From the NCBI GenBank assembly GCA_910586555.1, contig CAJUJY010000106.1, positions 1 through 5,767 on the forward strand: 5,767 nucleotides of DNA, read 5' to 3'. Of the stretch, positions 1 to 5,717 are shown piece after piece. The notes beneath the pieces were generated by a model. It made no database searches and was not told where the DNA came from. It was given only the letters and a program-made list of their open reading frames with translations. Positions within the stretch are counted from its first letter, which is position 1. Each line of letters starts with the position of its first letter. Both the position numbers and the translations under genes were made by a program. This DNA is from an uncultured Lachnospiraceae bacterium. Its GTDB lineage: Bacteria > Bacillota > Clostridia > Lachnospirales > Lachnospiraceae.

Positions 1-130
1 TGTAGTCAGGATAAATTATAATTTGCAATCAGCAAAAACTTGTTCTGCAATCACATAGTATAAATTTTGCCACAAATTTAAAATACAACACAAAAGCTTT
101 TCTCAAAACAGAATATAATTTACAAAGTTT
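1..130. other. A/T-rich non-coding stretch downstream of the SIR2 locus
   Basis: No credible reading frame is seen here. The stretch holds a 12-bp all-A/T palindrome (13-24), two copies of TGCAATCA (24-31 and 46-53), a 7-bp A/T-only inverted repeat (61-67 with 74-80, 6-nt loop) and the palindrome AAAAGCTTTT (92-101). None is a convincing intrinsic terminator for the minus-strand SIR2 gene that ends at 131, because no GC-containing stem followed by a T tract is present. The end of that transcript is therefore not located. Confidence 0.5.
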
Positions 131-1804
131 TTACTCCCAATATAAACGAATTTCAGCAAATTCATTCTGTGATTTAGAGAGTTCCTTCCAATACAAAATA
201 CCTTCTGGCATTGCAATATTTTTATTTTCATACCATACATATAATGAATGAGCAAGCATTGATGTAACTTTTCTCGTGACAAGTTTTTTACTCACCACCT
301 CTTCAGTGTCTGTTTCAACAAGCTCTGTTATTTTGTCAAATTTAGGTAATGATTCCGATATGCTGCTACATTGTTTTTCAGTAAGCAAATCAGAACTTAC
401 CAGATATTCCAAACCAACAACGAAAGAATTGACTTGATATGAAAGAGTTGTATAAACTGAATATATCAAAGTTTCTTTTAATTCTTCAGAAATTGATATT
501 CCCTGTTTTGTCAAAACATAAACTGCTTGATTTGCATTACTAGCAAATTTTGCATCACCATTAAATACCGATTGTATAATTGAATGGTCACGATTAGTAT
601 CTACAGTACACCAAGTTAATAATGTATGTGGAATATTATTATCATCCAAAATTTTGATGATTTTATTCACATCATCATCATGGTAAGATTTCTCAACATT
701 GGCTAGACCAGAATATAAAATAATTTTTCCTAAAATCCTATCAATATGATTCAGCCCATTTCTTGCATCACCAAATTCAAAAGGACCCTTGTTGTTCTGA
801 TCAAAAAGGTTACATAAAGATAATGCAATCTCTATGGCTTTTTTCGCTTTGCCTTCAGTAATTTCTGTATTTTCTACTACTAAGCCAGCCATACTAAAGA
901 GATTAATAAAGTTTGTAATATAACCTTTAGTTATAATATCTTTAAATTGGCTAACAAGAAATAACTCTGCTTTTCCTAAAATTACTTTATCATCTTCATC
1001 ATGCGGAAATTCATCAGCTACTACACAATAAAAATTTCCAATATGCGGGAGACCAAAATCATTCAAATTTCCCTTATCCCAAAGAATATACTTAAACTTC
1101 ATTTTTTGTTCTTCTGAAAACTCATACAGCTTATAAATATATGCTACTTTAGATATTGCAGTAAAATGATACTGTGCTTCCTTTGTCTTTTCAAGTAACT
1201 CATCATAAATCTTGTTCTGCCTTTCATTCATAGGCAATAAATTAAAATTTTTATTTATTAATCGCATCCAAATAAAATAGAAAGGATCAGGAAACTCACT
1301 ATTCAATAAATCATTTTCAGGCATTAAATCAAATTCCCAGAATCTATCCATATTTCTAGTTACTTCTGCAATAGGCATATTTTGTATAACCCTCTGGATT
1401 AGATTTTTAATATCTGAAAGCACAGCTTTATACTCATATTTATAAATATCAATCAATAGTTCTAGTAATGCTCTAAACATTTTCTCTGAACATTTTACAC
1501 ACAATCTTGATAAAATTTCAGGTATTACTTTAAGTGGATATTCTAATAAATTTGTTTCAAAATAGCTTATATGCTTTCTATTTAGATAATAATTCATAGA
1601 GAATCTCATTAATGAAATACATCTGTCACAAAAGAGGTCAATATTATTAACATCAATCAAATGAAGATGAAACCTGTCTAAGCCTGCTTCAATAATCTTT
1701 TTATCAGCTGACAACAACGAAAGAATTAAAGGAATCTTAAAGTCATAATGATTAATCCTTAAAACAGCTCCCCCTAACGCCAACTTTATTAGCAACCATT
1801 CCAA
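131..1804 (-). CDS. C-terminal part of a frameshifted SIR2-family defence protein (helical regulatory region)
   Basis: This frame of 557 codons has no enzymatic motif that I recognise. It reads as a mostly alpha-helical, solenoid-like region ending in a segment with NEFAEIRLYWE, of the sort found at the C-termini of long SIR2-domain proteins. Two CxxC pairs occur at residues 59-62 (CDRC) and 102-105 (CVKC). The first in-frame start is a TTG at 1804-1802 with no Shine-Dalgarno upstream, and it lies inside the end of the N-terminal frame (53-nt overlap). Independent translation is therefore unlikely. Continuity with the preceding frame is restored by removing one G at 1770-1774: residue 13 (Ala) then follows Gly643 of the N-terminal part, making residues 644-1188 of an intact protein. 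In related single-protein SIR2 systems (DSR1/DSR2 type) the long C-terminal region senses phage proteins and controls the NADase; that role here is inference. Alternative: a remnant no longer made. Confidence 0.72.
   Translation of the reverse strand: MEWLLIKLALGGAVLRINHYDFKIPLILSLLSADKKIIEAGLDRFHLHLIDVNNIDLFCDRCISLMRFSMNYYLNRKHISYFETNLLEYPLKVIPEILSRLCVKCSEKMFRALLELLIDIYKYEYKAVLSDIKNLIQRVIQNMPIAEVTRNMDRFWEFDLMPENDLLNSEFPDPFYFIWMRLINKNFNLLPMNERQNKIYDELLEKTKEAQYHFTAISKVAYIYKLYEFSEEQKMKFKYILWDKGNLNDFGLPHIGNFYCVVADEFPHDEDDKVILGKAELFLVSQFKDIITKGYITNFINLFSMAGLVVENTEITEGKAKKAIEIALSLCNLFDQNNKGPFEFGDARNGLNHIDRILGKIILYSGLANVEKSYHDDDVNKIIKILDDNNIPHTLLTWCTVDTNRDHSIIQSVFNGDAKFASNANQAVYVLTKQGISISEELKETLIYSVYTTLSYQVNSFVVGLEYLVSSDLLTEKQCSSISESLPKFDKITELVETDTEEVVSKKLVTRKVTSMLAHSLYVWYENKNIAMPEGILYWKELSKSQNEFAEIRLYWE
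1752..1804 (-). other. Frameshift zone joining the two halves of the SIR2 gene
   Basis: The two minus-strand frames are both open only across this overlap. Within it is a run of five Gs (plus-strand C5 at 1770-1774), read GTT AGG GGG AGC in the upstream frame and TTA GGG GGA GCT in the downstream frame. Deleting a single G gives GTT AGG GGA GCT GTT, that is V-R-G-A-V, and fuses the frames into one protein of 643 + 545 = 1188 residues without a gap. The simplest reading is a +1 insertion in the homopolymer. No strong hairpin follows the run on the minus strand, so programmed frameshifting is not supported. Confidence 0.75.
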
Positions 1805-3698
1805 TCTGAAAAGGAATACCAGTCAGTTCATGGAAACTTATAAATTCATATGCAGTCAATACATTTAAGTCTTGTCCCAAACTTATATTGGAGGTTACCC
1901 CTCCAATATCAAATGAAAAAACCTTTCTTTCTCTTGGCATGTATATATAATTATCAGACAAAAAAGCAGTAAATTCTTCATTTTCTATCTGCCATATGAA
2001 ATCATTTCCATAATATGCCATTGGCTGCTGTTCATCTATCTCTTTGCTAGTATCCTGTTTGCATGTGCCCTGATTATTATTACATAAGGTGTCACCTGAT
2101 GCTAACTTATGTGCCTGCTTTATATAATTATATAAATAGACCATACAGCTTTCTATGGAAATATATCCTGCATTTTCTTTTTTCTCTTTATTTTGAAGCA
2201 TAATCCGTCGTATATGAAAAAGACAATCCTTTAAAATATTTTTTGCTTCTTCATACCTTCCTAACATGGCCAGAAGCCCACATTTTTTCAAAATCCATTT
2301 TTCATGTTGTTTATCGACATTAATCAAATCAACTGCAGTTTCTAATTCCTGCCATTGGAGTGTATAAATTAAATGCATGGCTTTTTCGTAAGCCAATAAT
2401 ACAGATATTTCTCCGTTTACTATTTCATTCTTTTCTACAAGCTCAGTATATAGTTTTTCCCACTCCATTTCACAACCATGTATGCGATAAGAGTAAAGTA
2501 TACATAATTGTATCTCCCAAAATAATTTTTCATTTGAATATTTTTTATTTTGTTCTAATATCTTTATGATATTAGAAATTTGATTTTGAAATAACGGACA
2601 CCCCATCTTGTGATTCAACCAACAATATTCATAACAAATTTTTAATTCATTTCCTAGTTCTCCCTTTGTTGTCGCCATGAAATACTCTACATCGGATAAT
2701 ATGTATTTTATGCTTTGATGTGTATCAAATTTAGCCATAATCCATCCTGGATATGCTGCATGTATATTTTCTAATGTTTCCAGCAATTGTTGTCCATTAT
2801 TATGTTCCTGATGGTAATCTGCAATGCCTGGCCATTGTAATCTTCCATTTCTTAATTTGTTTACATCATATACTAAATCTGATAACAACTTACCAAGTGC
2901 ATTTTTGTAACTGTCATCTTTATATTTTTCAATATTGTTAAGAGCAATTACTTCTATGTTCTTAGCCATTAATACTTTGGTATTTAATATGGATTCACCA
3001 TCATGGCTAATCAGAAAAATCTTAGGTGAATTCTTTATCCCTAAATTATCATGAATCCAACCAATCCATTTCAGAAAATTAGGATCATTGCCAGAAAAAC
3101 CAATAAGTATAAAAGTATTCTCTAATAACGATTGTTGCATTGTATTTACAAATGGGGCATGATCATATGGATATGTCCGAAAGTCTTCTTCTGTTATAAT
3201 AAATGGACCATTAGAGGGAAAAGATCCATGTAATTTTACAATCCTGGCTGTTCCTGAACTATTTATTAGGTCTTTCTGATTTACAACAATATGATACTTA
3301 TATTCTGTAATATATTGGTATGTTCTTTCAAGCAAAGTATCATAATTTGTAGTAAATACATCAGTCCATGGTAAATTCAATAAATCTTTATGCAGACCAG
3401 AAGGCAGATAATCTTCATCTGACATAAGATTTCTTAACATATCATCAAGAAATGGTCTTCCATATATTTCCTCTACCTCTTGGGCAAGAGCTAAAGGGTC
3501 TGCATATTTTTTATCCCTTTCATTAATCCCTAATTTTTCACAAAATGCATCTGCCAAACCAAACCAGTCAGGCATACAGCTATCTGTGCCATCAATTCTT
3601 TCTGCATTTCTACTAAACCCGGAACCAATAAGTACAGCTGCATGACCATGAACCAGGCTCTCTTTAATTTCTTTGATATATAATTCATTAATGTTCAT
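1752..3698 (-). CDS. SIR2-domain (SIR2_2-like) NADase, N-terminal part of a frameshifted anti-phage protein
   Basis: The first roughly 280 residues form a SIR2-like Rossmann domain of the NAD-consuming defence type. Visible motifs are the nucleotide-binding loop GSGFS (25-29), TTNYD (116-120, catalytic-type Asn118), KLHGS (155-159, catalytic-type His157) and GFSGNDPNF (200-208). All key residues appear intact, so NAD hydrolysis is the likely activity. Residues about 290-530 look helical, with a TPR-like stretch LLAMLGRYEEAKNILK (475-490). A hydrophilic linker (about 532-560) leads into a conserved-looking block at 595-643 (FSFDIGGVTSN, LTGIPFQIG). The frame then ends abruptly with SCFKD and TAA. 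The ATG at 3698 is the only plausible start: an in-frame stop lies nine codons upstream (3723-3725). The related downstream frame overlaps by 53 nt. Base composition is very A+T-rich, more so than the integrase or the Rpn-like end, consistent with acquired cargo. It could be a dead pseudogene, a phase-off allele or an assembly error. Confidence 0.85.
   Translation of the reverse strand: MNINELYIKEIKESLVHGHAAVLIGSGFSRNAERIDGTDSCMPDWFGLADAFCEKLGINERDKKYADPLALAQEVEEIYGRPFLDDMLRNLMSDEDYLPSGLHKDLLNLPWTDVFTTNYDTLLERTYQYITEYKYHIVVNQKDLINSSGTARIVKLHGSFPSNGPFIITEEDFRTYPYDHAPFVNTMQQSLLENTFILIGFSGNDPNFLKWIGWIHDNLGIKNSPKIFLISHDGESILNTKVLMAKNIEVIALNNIEKYKDDSYKNALGKLLSDLVYDVNKLRNGRLQWPGIADYHQEHNNGQQLLETLENIHAAYPGWIMAKFDTHQSIKYILSDVEYFMATTKGELGNELKICYEYCWLNHKMGCPLFQNQISNIIKILEQNKKYSNEKLFWEIQLCILYSYRIHGCEMEWEKLYTELVEKNEIVNGEISVLLAYEKAMHLIYTLQWQELETAVDLINVDKQHEKWILKKCGLLAMLGRYEEAKNILKDCLFHIRRIMLQNKEKKENAGYISIESCMVYLYNYIKQAHKLASGDTLCNNNQGTCKQDTSKEIDEQQPMAYYGNDFIWQIENEEFTAFLSDNYIYMPRERKVFSFDIGGVTSNISLGQDLNVLTAYEFISFHELTGIPFQIGMVANKVGVRGSCFKD
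1885..1909 (-). repeat. Perfect 10-bp inverted repeat inside the SIR2 coding sequence
   Basis: ATATTGGAGG (1885-1894) and CCTCCAATAT (1900-1909) are exact reverse complements separated by a 5-nt loop. On the transcript this would be a stable hairpin in the codons for the D-I-G-G-V-T-S-N-I block. It lies about 110 nt before the frameshift run in the direction of translation. No T tract follows, so it is not an intrinsic terminator. Its function is unknown and it may be chance. Confidence 0.6.
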
Positions 3699-3710
3699 CC
3701 TGTCACTATT

Positions 3711-3718
3711 CCACCTTT
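3711..3718 (-). promoter_or_regulatory. Ribosome binding site of the SIR2 gene
   Basis: On the minus strand AAAGGTGG lies 12 nt before the ATG at 3698. It is a slightly degenerate Shine-Dalgarno with somewhat long spacing, so translation may be moderate. It supports the chosen start together with the in-frame stop at 3723-3725. Confidence 0.5.
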
Positions 3719-3803
3719 CAATTTAGTAATAATGATTAAACCAGTAAAGCAATAAAGCAGTTTATCTAATCTATGATTGCAGTGGACAATTTTCATTAAT
3801 AAT

Positions 3804-3832
3804 ATTATATTAAGTTTATTACTAGTTTTCAA
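3804..3832 (-). promoter_or_regulatory. Sigma-A-type promoter for the SIR2 gene
   Basis: Read on the minus strand, TTGAAA (3832-3827) is followed after exactly 17 nt by TATAAT (3809-3804). That is a consensus -10 and a five-of-six -35 at ideal spacing. Transcription would start near 3797 and leave a leader of about 100 nt before the ATG at 3698. No clear operator is seen. This suggests constitutive expression, as expected for a defence gene controlled at protein level. Confidence 0.65.
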
Positions 3833-3956
3833 GGAAAAGTTAAGGAGAGTGACATATTATATACAAAATTTTTTTCAACAATAATGCCAACAATAAATAA
3901 ATTCTCTTCAATGAAAACTTCCCAAGTATCACCCTGTCCAAATTCGCATCACTCTA

Positions 3957-3986
3957 TTGATATTTGTATTTATTTCGTAGTAATAT
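3957..3986 (+). promoter_or_regulatory. Candidate promoter for the integrase
   Basis: TTGATA (3957-3962) and TAATAT (3981-3986) are separated by 18 nt and lie just upstream of the integrase ribosome binding site. A start near 3993 would give a short leader of about 37 nt. The match is good, but A/T-rich DNA yields such pairs easily. Confidence 0.5.
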
Positions 3987-4012
3987 ATCCATACAAACAT
4001 CAATGACATATT

Positions 4013-4019
4013 AAAGGAG
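4013..4019 (+). promoter_or_regulatory. Ribosome binding site of the integrase
   Basis: AAAGGAG ends 10 nt before the ATG at 4030. An in-frame TAA at 4012-4014 sits directly upstream, so 4030 is the only plausible start. Confidence 0.75.
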
Positions 4020-4029
4020 ATGGCTCTTT

Positions 4030-5256
4030 ATGGCAAATGCAGTTAAAAGGACAAAAACAAAATATACTGGAATTTATTTTAATGAAAACACAAAGAAATA
4101 TGACATAAAATATAATTATACAGTTTATAATCCTGAAAAACAGAAAAACGAATACAAACAGAAATGGAAATATGGGATTTCTTCTGTGAAGGAAGCAAAG
4201 ACAGAACTTCTGAAGTTACAGAATGGTGATGAACCAGATAAAACTAAATATAGTGAAATTACATTGGAAGGTGCATACCAGCTGTGGCAGACCAGGGCAG
4301 AAAACCAGAATTTTTCGCCAAAATCAGTCCAAAATACTGGTGCACATCTGAAAATGCTTTACCAATTTATCCCAAAGGAAACAAAAATACAAGACATAAC
4401 TGAGGATATGTATGAAAAAATAATGAATGATGTCAAAAAGCATGGCTATAGTGGAGAAACTGTCCATAATATAAATGCAACTTTCAGAAAGCTCATACAG
4501 CTATGTTATAAGAAAAAAATGATTAAGACAAATATCCTTGAATTTGCTGATAATATACGGACCAAAGAAAAGGATGATTACAGAACCATACCAAAAGAAG
4601 ATTTTGATGCAATAATTAATTTTTTCAGGCAGCCCAGACCTGCCCAGTCAAAAGTATACCATTATCCAAAATACAGGTTCCTGTTTTCGCTTTTATACTA
4701 TACCGGGATACGGATTGGGGAATGCCTTGCATTGCAATATGATGATTTTGAGGACTTTTCATATTTTGGAAAAAATGAAGAACCAAAAGATAAATTTATA
4801 ATGAATTTTCCATGCAGAAGTGATTTGAACCGGGAGCATCTGATAGGGACACGGGTAAAGATAACGAAGGCTTATTTAAGCGATTTCAAAATAACCAAAT
4901 CCCCTAAAAATTTCAAAAAAAGAACAATCCCTTTAGATGCAACGGTGGCCCGCCTGTACCAGTCATTACAACAGGATAACATCCAGAGTGGCGGGGCGGA
5001 TTCTGACAGGATATTTAACTGGGGCCATGGCTCATGTAACCACATGCTCCAAAAAGCCTGTAAAAGCTTAAATCTTCCCCTCTATCACTGCCATGAATTC
5101 AGACATACATTTATAAGCAACCTTATAAGGGAAAATGTACCACTTCCTGTCATCAGCAAGGTATCTGGGGACACACAGGAAACAATCCTGAAGAGATACA
5201 GCCATATGTTCGAGAGCGATGAGTTTATGATTTTAAGGGCACTTTCTAAACTTTGA
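4030..5256 (+). CDS. Tyrosine recombinase/integrase of a mobile element
   Basis: A 408-residue site-specific recombinase of normal length for phage and integrative-element integrases. It would cut and rejoin DNA at att sites through a covalent phosphotyrosine link. Residues about 11-62 form an arm-type DNA-binding domain with basic and aromatic residues (YTGIYF, KYDIKYNYTVYN). Residues about 75-170 form the SAM-like core-binding domain. The catalytic domain spans about 185-400 and shows Arg228 in TGIRIGE, a likely catalytic Lys290 before KKRTIPL, HEFRH with His355 and Arg358, and nucleophile Tyr390 in KRYSHMF. The position where a His or Trp is usual, after the Gly in the LGH motif, is Asp381 (VSGDTQ). 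It is transcribed away from the SIR2 gene and towards the Rpn-like gene. It ends with two adjacent TGA codons and appears intact. It is the probable mobility gene of the island, but no att sites or excisionase are visible. Alternatively it may be an inversion-type recombinase acting locally. Confidence 0.92.
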   Translation: MANAVKRTKTKYTGIYFNENTKKYDIKYNYTVYNPEKQKNEYKQKWKYGISSVKEAKTELLKLQNGDEPDKTKYSEITLEGAYQLWQTRAENQNFSPKSVQNTGAHLKMLYQFIPKETKIQDITEDMYEKIMNDVKKHGYSGETVHNINATFRKLIQLCYKKKMIKTNILEFADNIRTKEKDDYRTIPKEDFDAIINFFRQPRPAQSKVYHYPKYRFLFSLLYYTGIRIGECLALQYDDFEDFSYFGKNEEPKDKFIMNFPCRSDLNREHLIGTRVKITKAYLSDFKITKSPKNFKKRTIPLDATVARLYQSLQQDNIQSGGADSDRIFNWGHGSCNHMLQKACKSLNLPLYHCHEFRHTFISNLIRENVPLPVISKVSGDTQETILKRYSHMFESDEFMILRALSKL

Positions 5257-5320
5257 TGAATTTACAACTTTTCTTTCGGAAATTGATAAAATTTGAAAAT
5301 GTCAGGTGGATTTTCACCAA

Positions 5321-5368
5321 AAGAGCCTTGGGTAAAGTGAGAAATAATACTCCTTTTCCCAAGGTCTT
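5321..5368. terminator. Large hairpin, probable bidirectional terminator
   Basis: CCTTGGGTAAAG (5326-5337) pairs with CTTTTCCCAAGG (5353-5364) with one mismatch. The stem is extended inward by GAG/CTC (5339-5341 with 5350-5352, one bulged T) and outward by AAGA/TCTT (5321-5324 with 5365-5368, one bulged G). The loop is AAATAATA. It lies 64 nt after the integrase stop, between convergent genes. The flanking T tract is weak, so it may instead be a recombination or binding site. Confidence 0.5.
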
Positions 5369-5450
5369 ATACTGACATTCAGACAAAACCATAATCCATT
5401 AGCAGACAAATGCCAGTCTGTCATTACATGGTATAAGTCTATTTTACTTC

Positions 5451-5488
5451 CTGTTTTTAATACTATTTTCATAATTCCATAAAAACAG
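5451..5488. repeat. 9-bp inverted repeat downstream of the Rpn-like gene
   Basis: CTGTTTTTA (5451-5459) and TAAAAACAG (5480-5488) are exact reverse complements with a 20-nt spacer. They lie 22 nt beyond the stop of the minus-strand Rpn-like gene. The stem is A/T-rich and the loop long, so it is a weak terminator candidate at best. Confidence 0.3.
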
Positions 5489-5510
5489 CCATTATTAATA
5501 CATTTCTTGA

Positions 5511-5717
5511 TTATACAGGTTGTAACAGTTCTTTCTGTAACTCCAGTACAAGTTCTCTGGGAAGTCCTGCAGCTGCTGCAACTTCATCAATTGTCAGTCT
5601 TCCCATATCCAAAAGCCTTTTCGCTGTTTCAGTCTTTACAGTATTTTCGGCATCAAATCTTTCACTTTCAACATAAGATTTAAGTATCTCCTGCTCGTCA
5701 TACAGTTCCATTATCAT
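5511..5717 (-). CDS. Possible internally started small C-terminal protein (RpnS-like), 68 residues
   Basis: Within the Rpn-like frame, AGGAGG (5731-5726, minus strand) lies exactly 8 nt before an in-frame ATG at 5717-5715. This is a stronger start signal than those of the SIR2 and integrase genes. Translation from it would yield 68 residues, identical to the C-terminus of the larger protein. In E. coli, rpn genes have been reported to encode short C-terminal products from internal starts that inhibit the full-length nuclease. An equivalent antitoxin role here is inference by analogy. Alternatively, the signal is a coincidence of the codons for Q-E-V-V, or the upstream part of the gene is missing and this is a remnant frame. 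Confidence 0.4.
   Translation of the reverse strand: MIMELYDEQEILKSYVESERFDAENTVKTETAKRLLDMGRLTIDEVAAAAGLPRELVLELQKELLQPV

Larger units (their letters stand above)
3699..4029. other. Divergent intergenic region between the SIR2 gene and the integrase
   Basis: These 331 bases separate two divergently transcribed genes. They contain a minus-strand promoter (3804-3832), a leader of about 100 nt for the SIR2 gene, a plus-strand promoter (3957-3986) and the integrase ribosome binding site (4013-4019). Short repeats are also present: CAACAATAA at 3876-3884 and 3888-3896, and two AAAGCA units around 3745-3759. No gene is supported inside it. It could also hold integrase arm-binding or att sequences, but I cannot identify these. 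Confidence 0.6.
5257..5510. other. Non-coding region between convergent integrase and Rpn-like genes
   Basis: No gene is supported here. The region holds a small hairpin (GGTG 5305-5308 with CACC 5315-5318), the large hairpin at 5321-5368, a short CAGAC/GTCTG pair (5403-5407 with 5416-5420) and a 9-bp inverted repeat (5451-5459 with 5480-5488). Since both flanking genes end here, transcription termination is the obvious role. An integrase attachment site is also possible. Confidence 0.5.

Noticed and set aside
61..80. TAAATTT/AAATTTA hairpin as the SIR2 terminator
   Set aside because: The stem is A/T-only with 7 pairs and no following T tract on the minus strand.
664..680. CATCATCATCAT-type triplet repeat
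   Set aside because: It only encodes a run of aspartates (DDD) in the C-terminal SIR2 frame. The run is short, and no instability is suggested.
1752..1804. Programmed ribosomal frameshifting at the G5 run
   Set aside because: No strong downstream hairpin or recognisable slippery heptamer is seen. Only a 5-bp AAGGA/TCCTT pairing follows, so a simple indel is the better explanation.
2360..2569. Plus-strand open frame of 69 codons
   Set aside because: It lies wholly inside the SIR2 gene on the opposite strand, has no ribosome binding site and reads as a shadow frame.
2753..2941. Plus-strand open frame of 62 codons
   Set aside because: It is antisense to the SIR2 gene, with a hydrophobic composition typical of a shadow of A/T-rich coding DNA.
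3842..3884. AAGGAGAG followed by GTG at 3849 as a small gene
   Set aside because: The GTG abuts the Shine-Dalgarno-like sequence and the frame closes after 11 codons.
3911..4006. Plus-strand frame of 31 codons before the integrase
   Set aside because: It has no Shine-Dalgarno, overlaps the integrase promoter and has no recognisable features.
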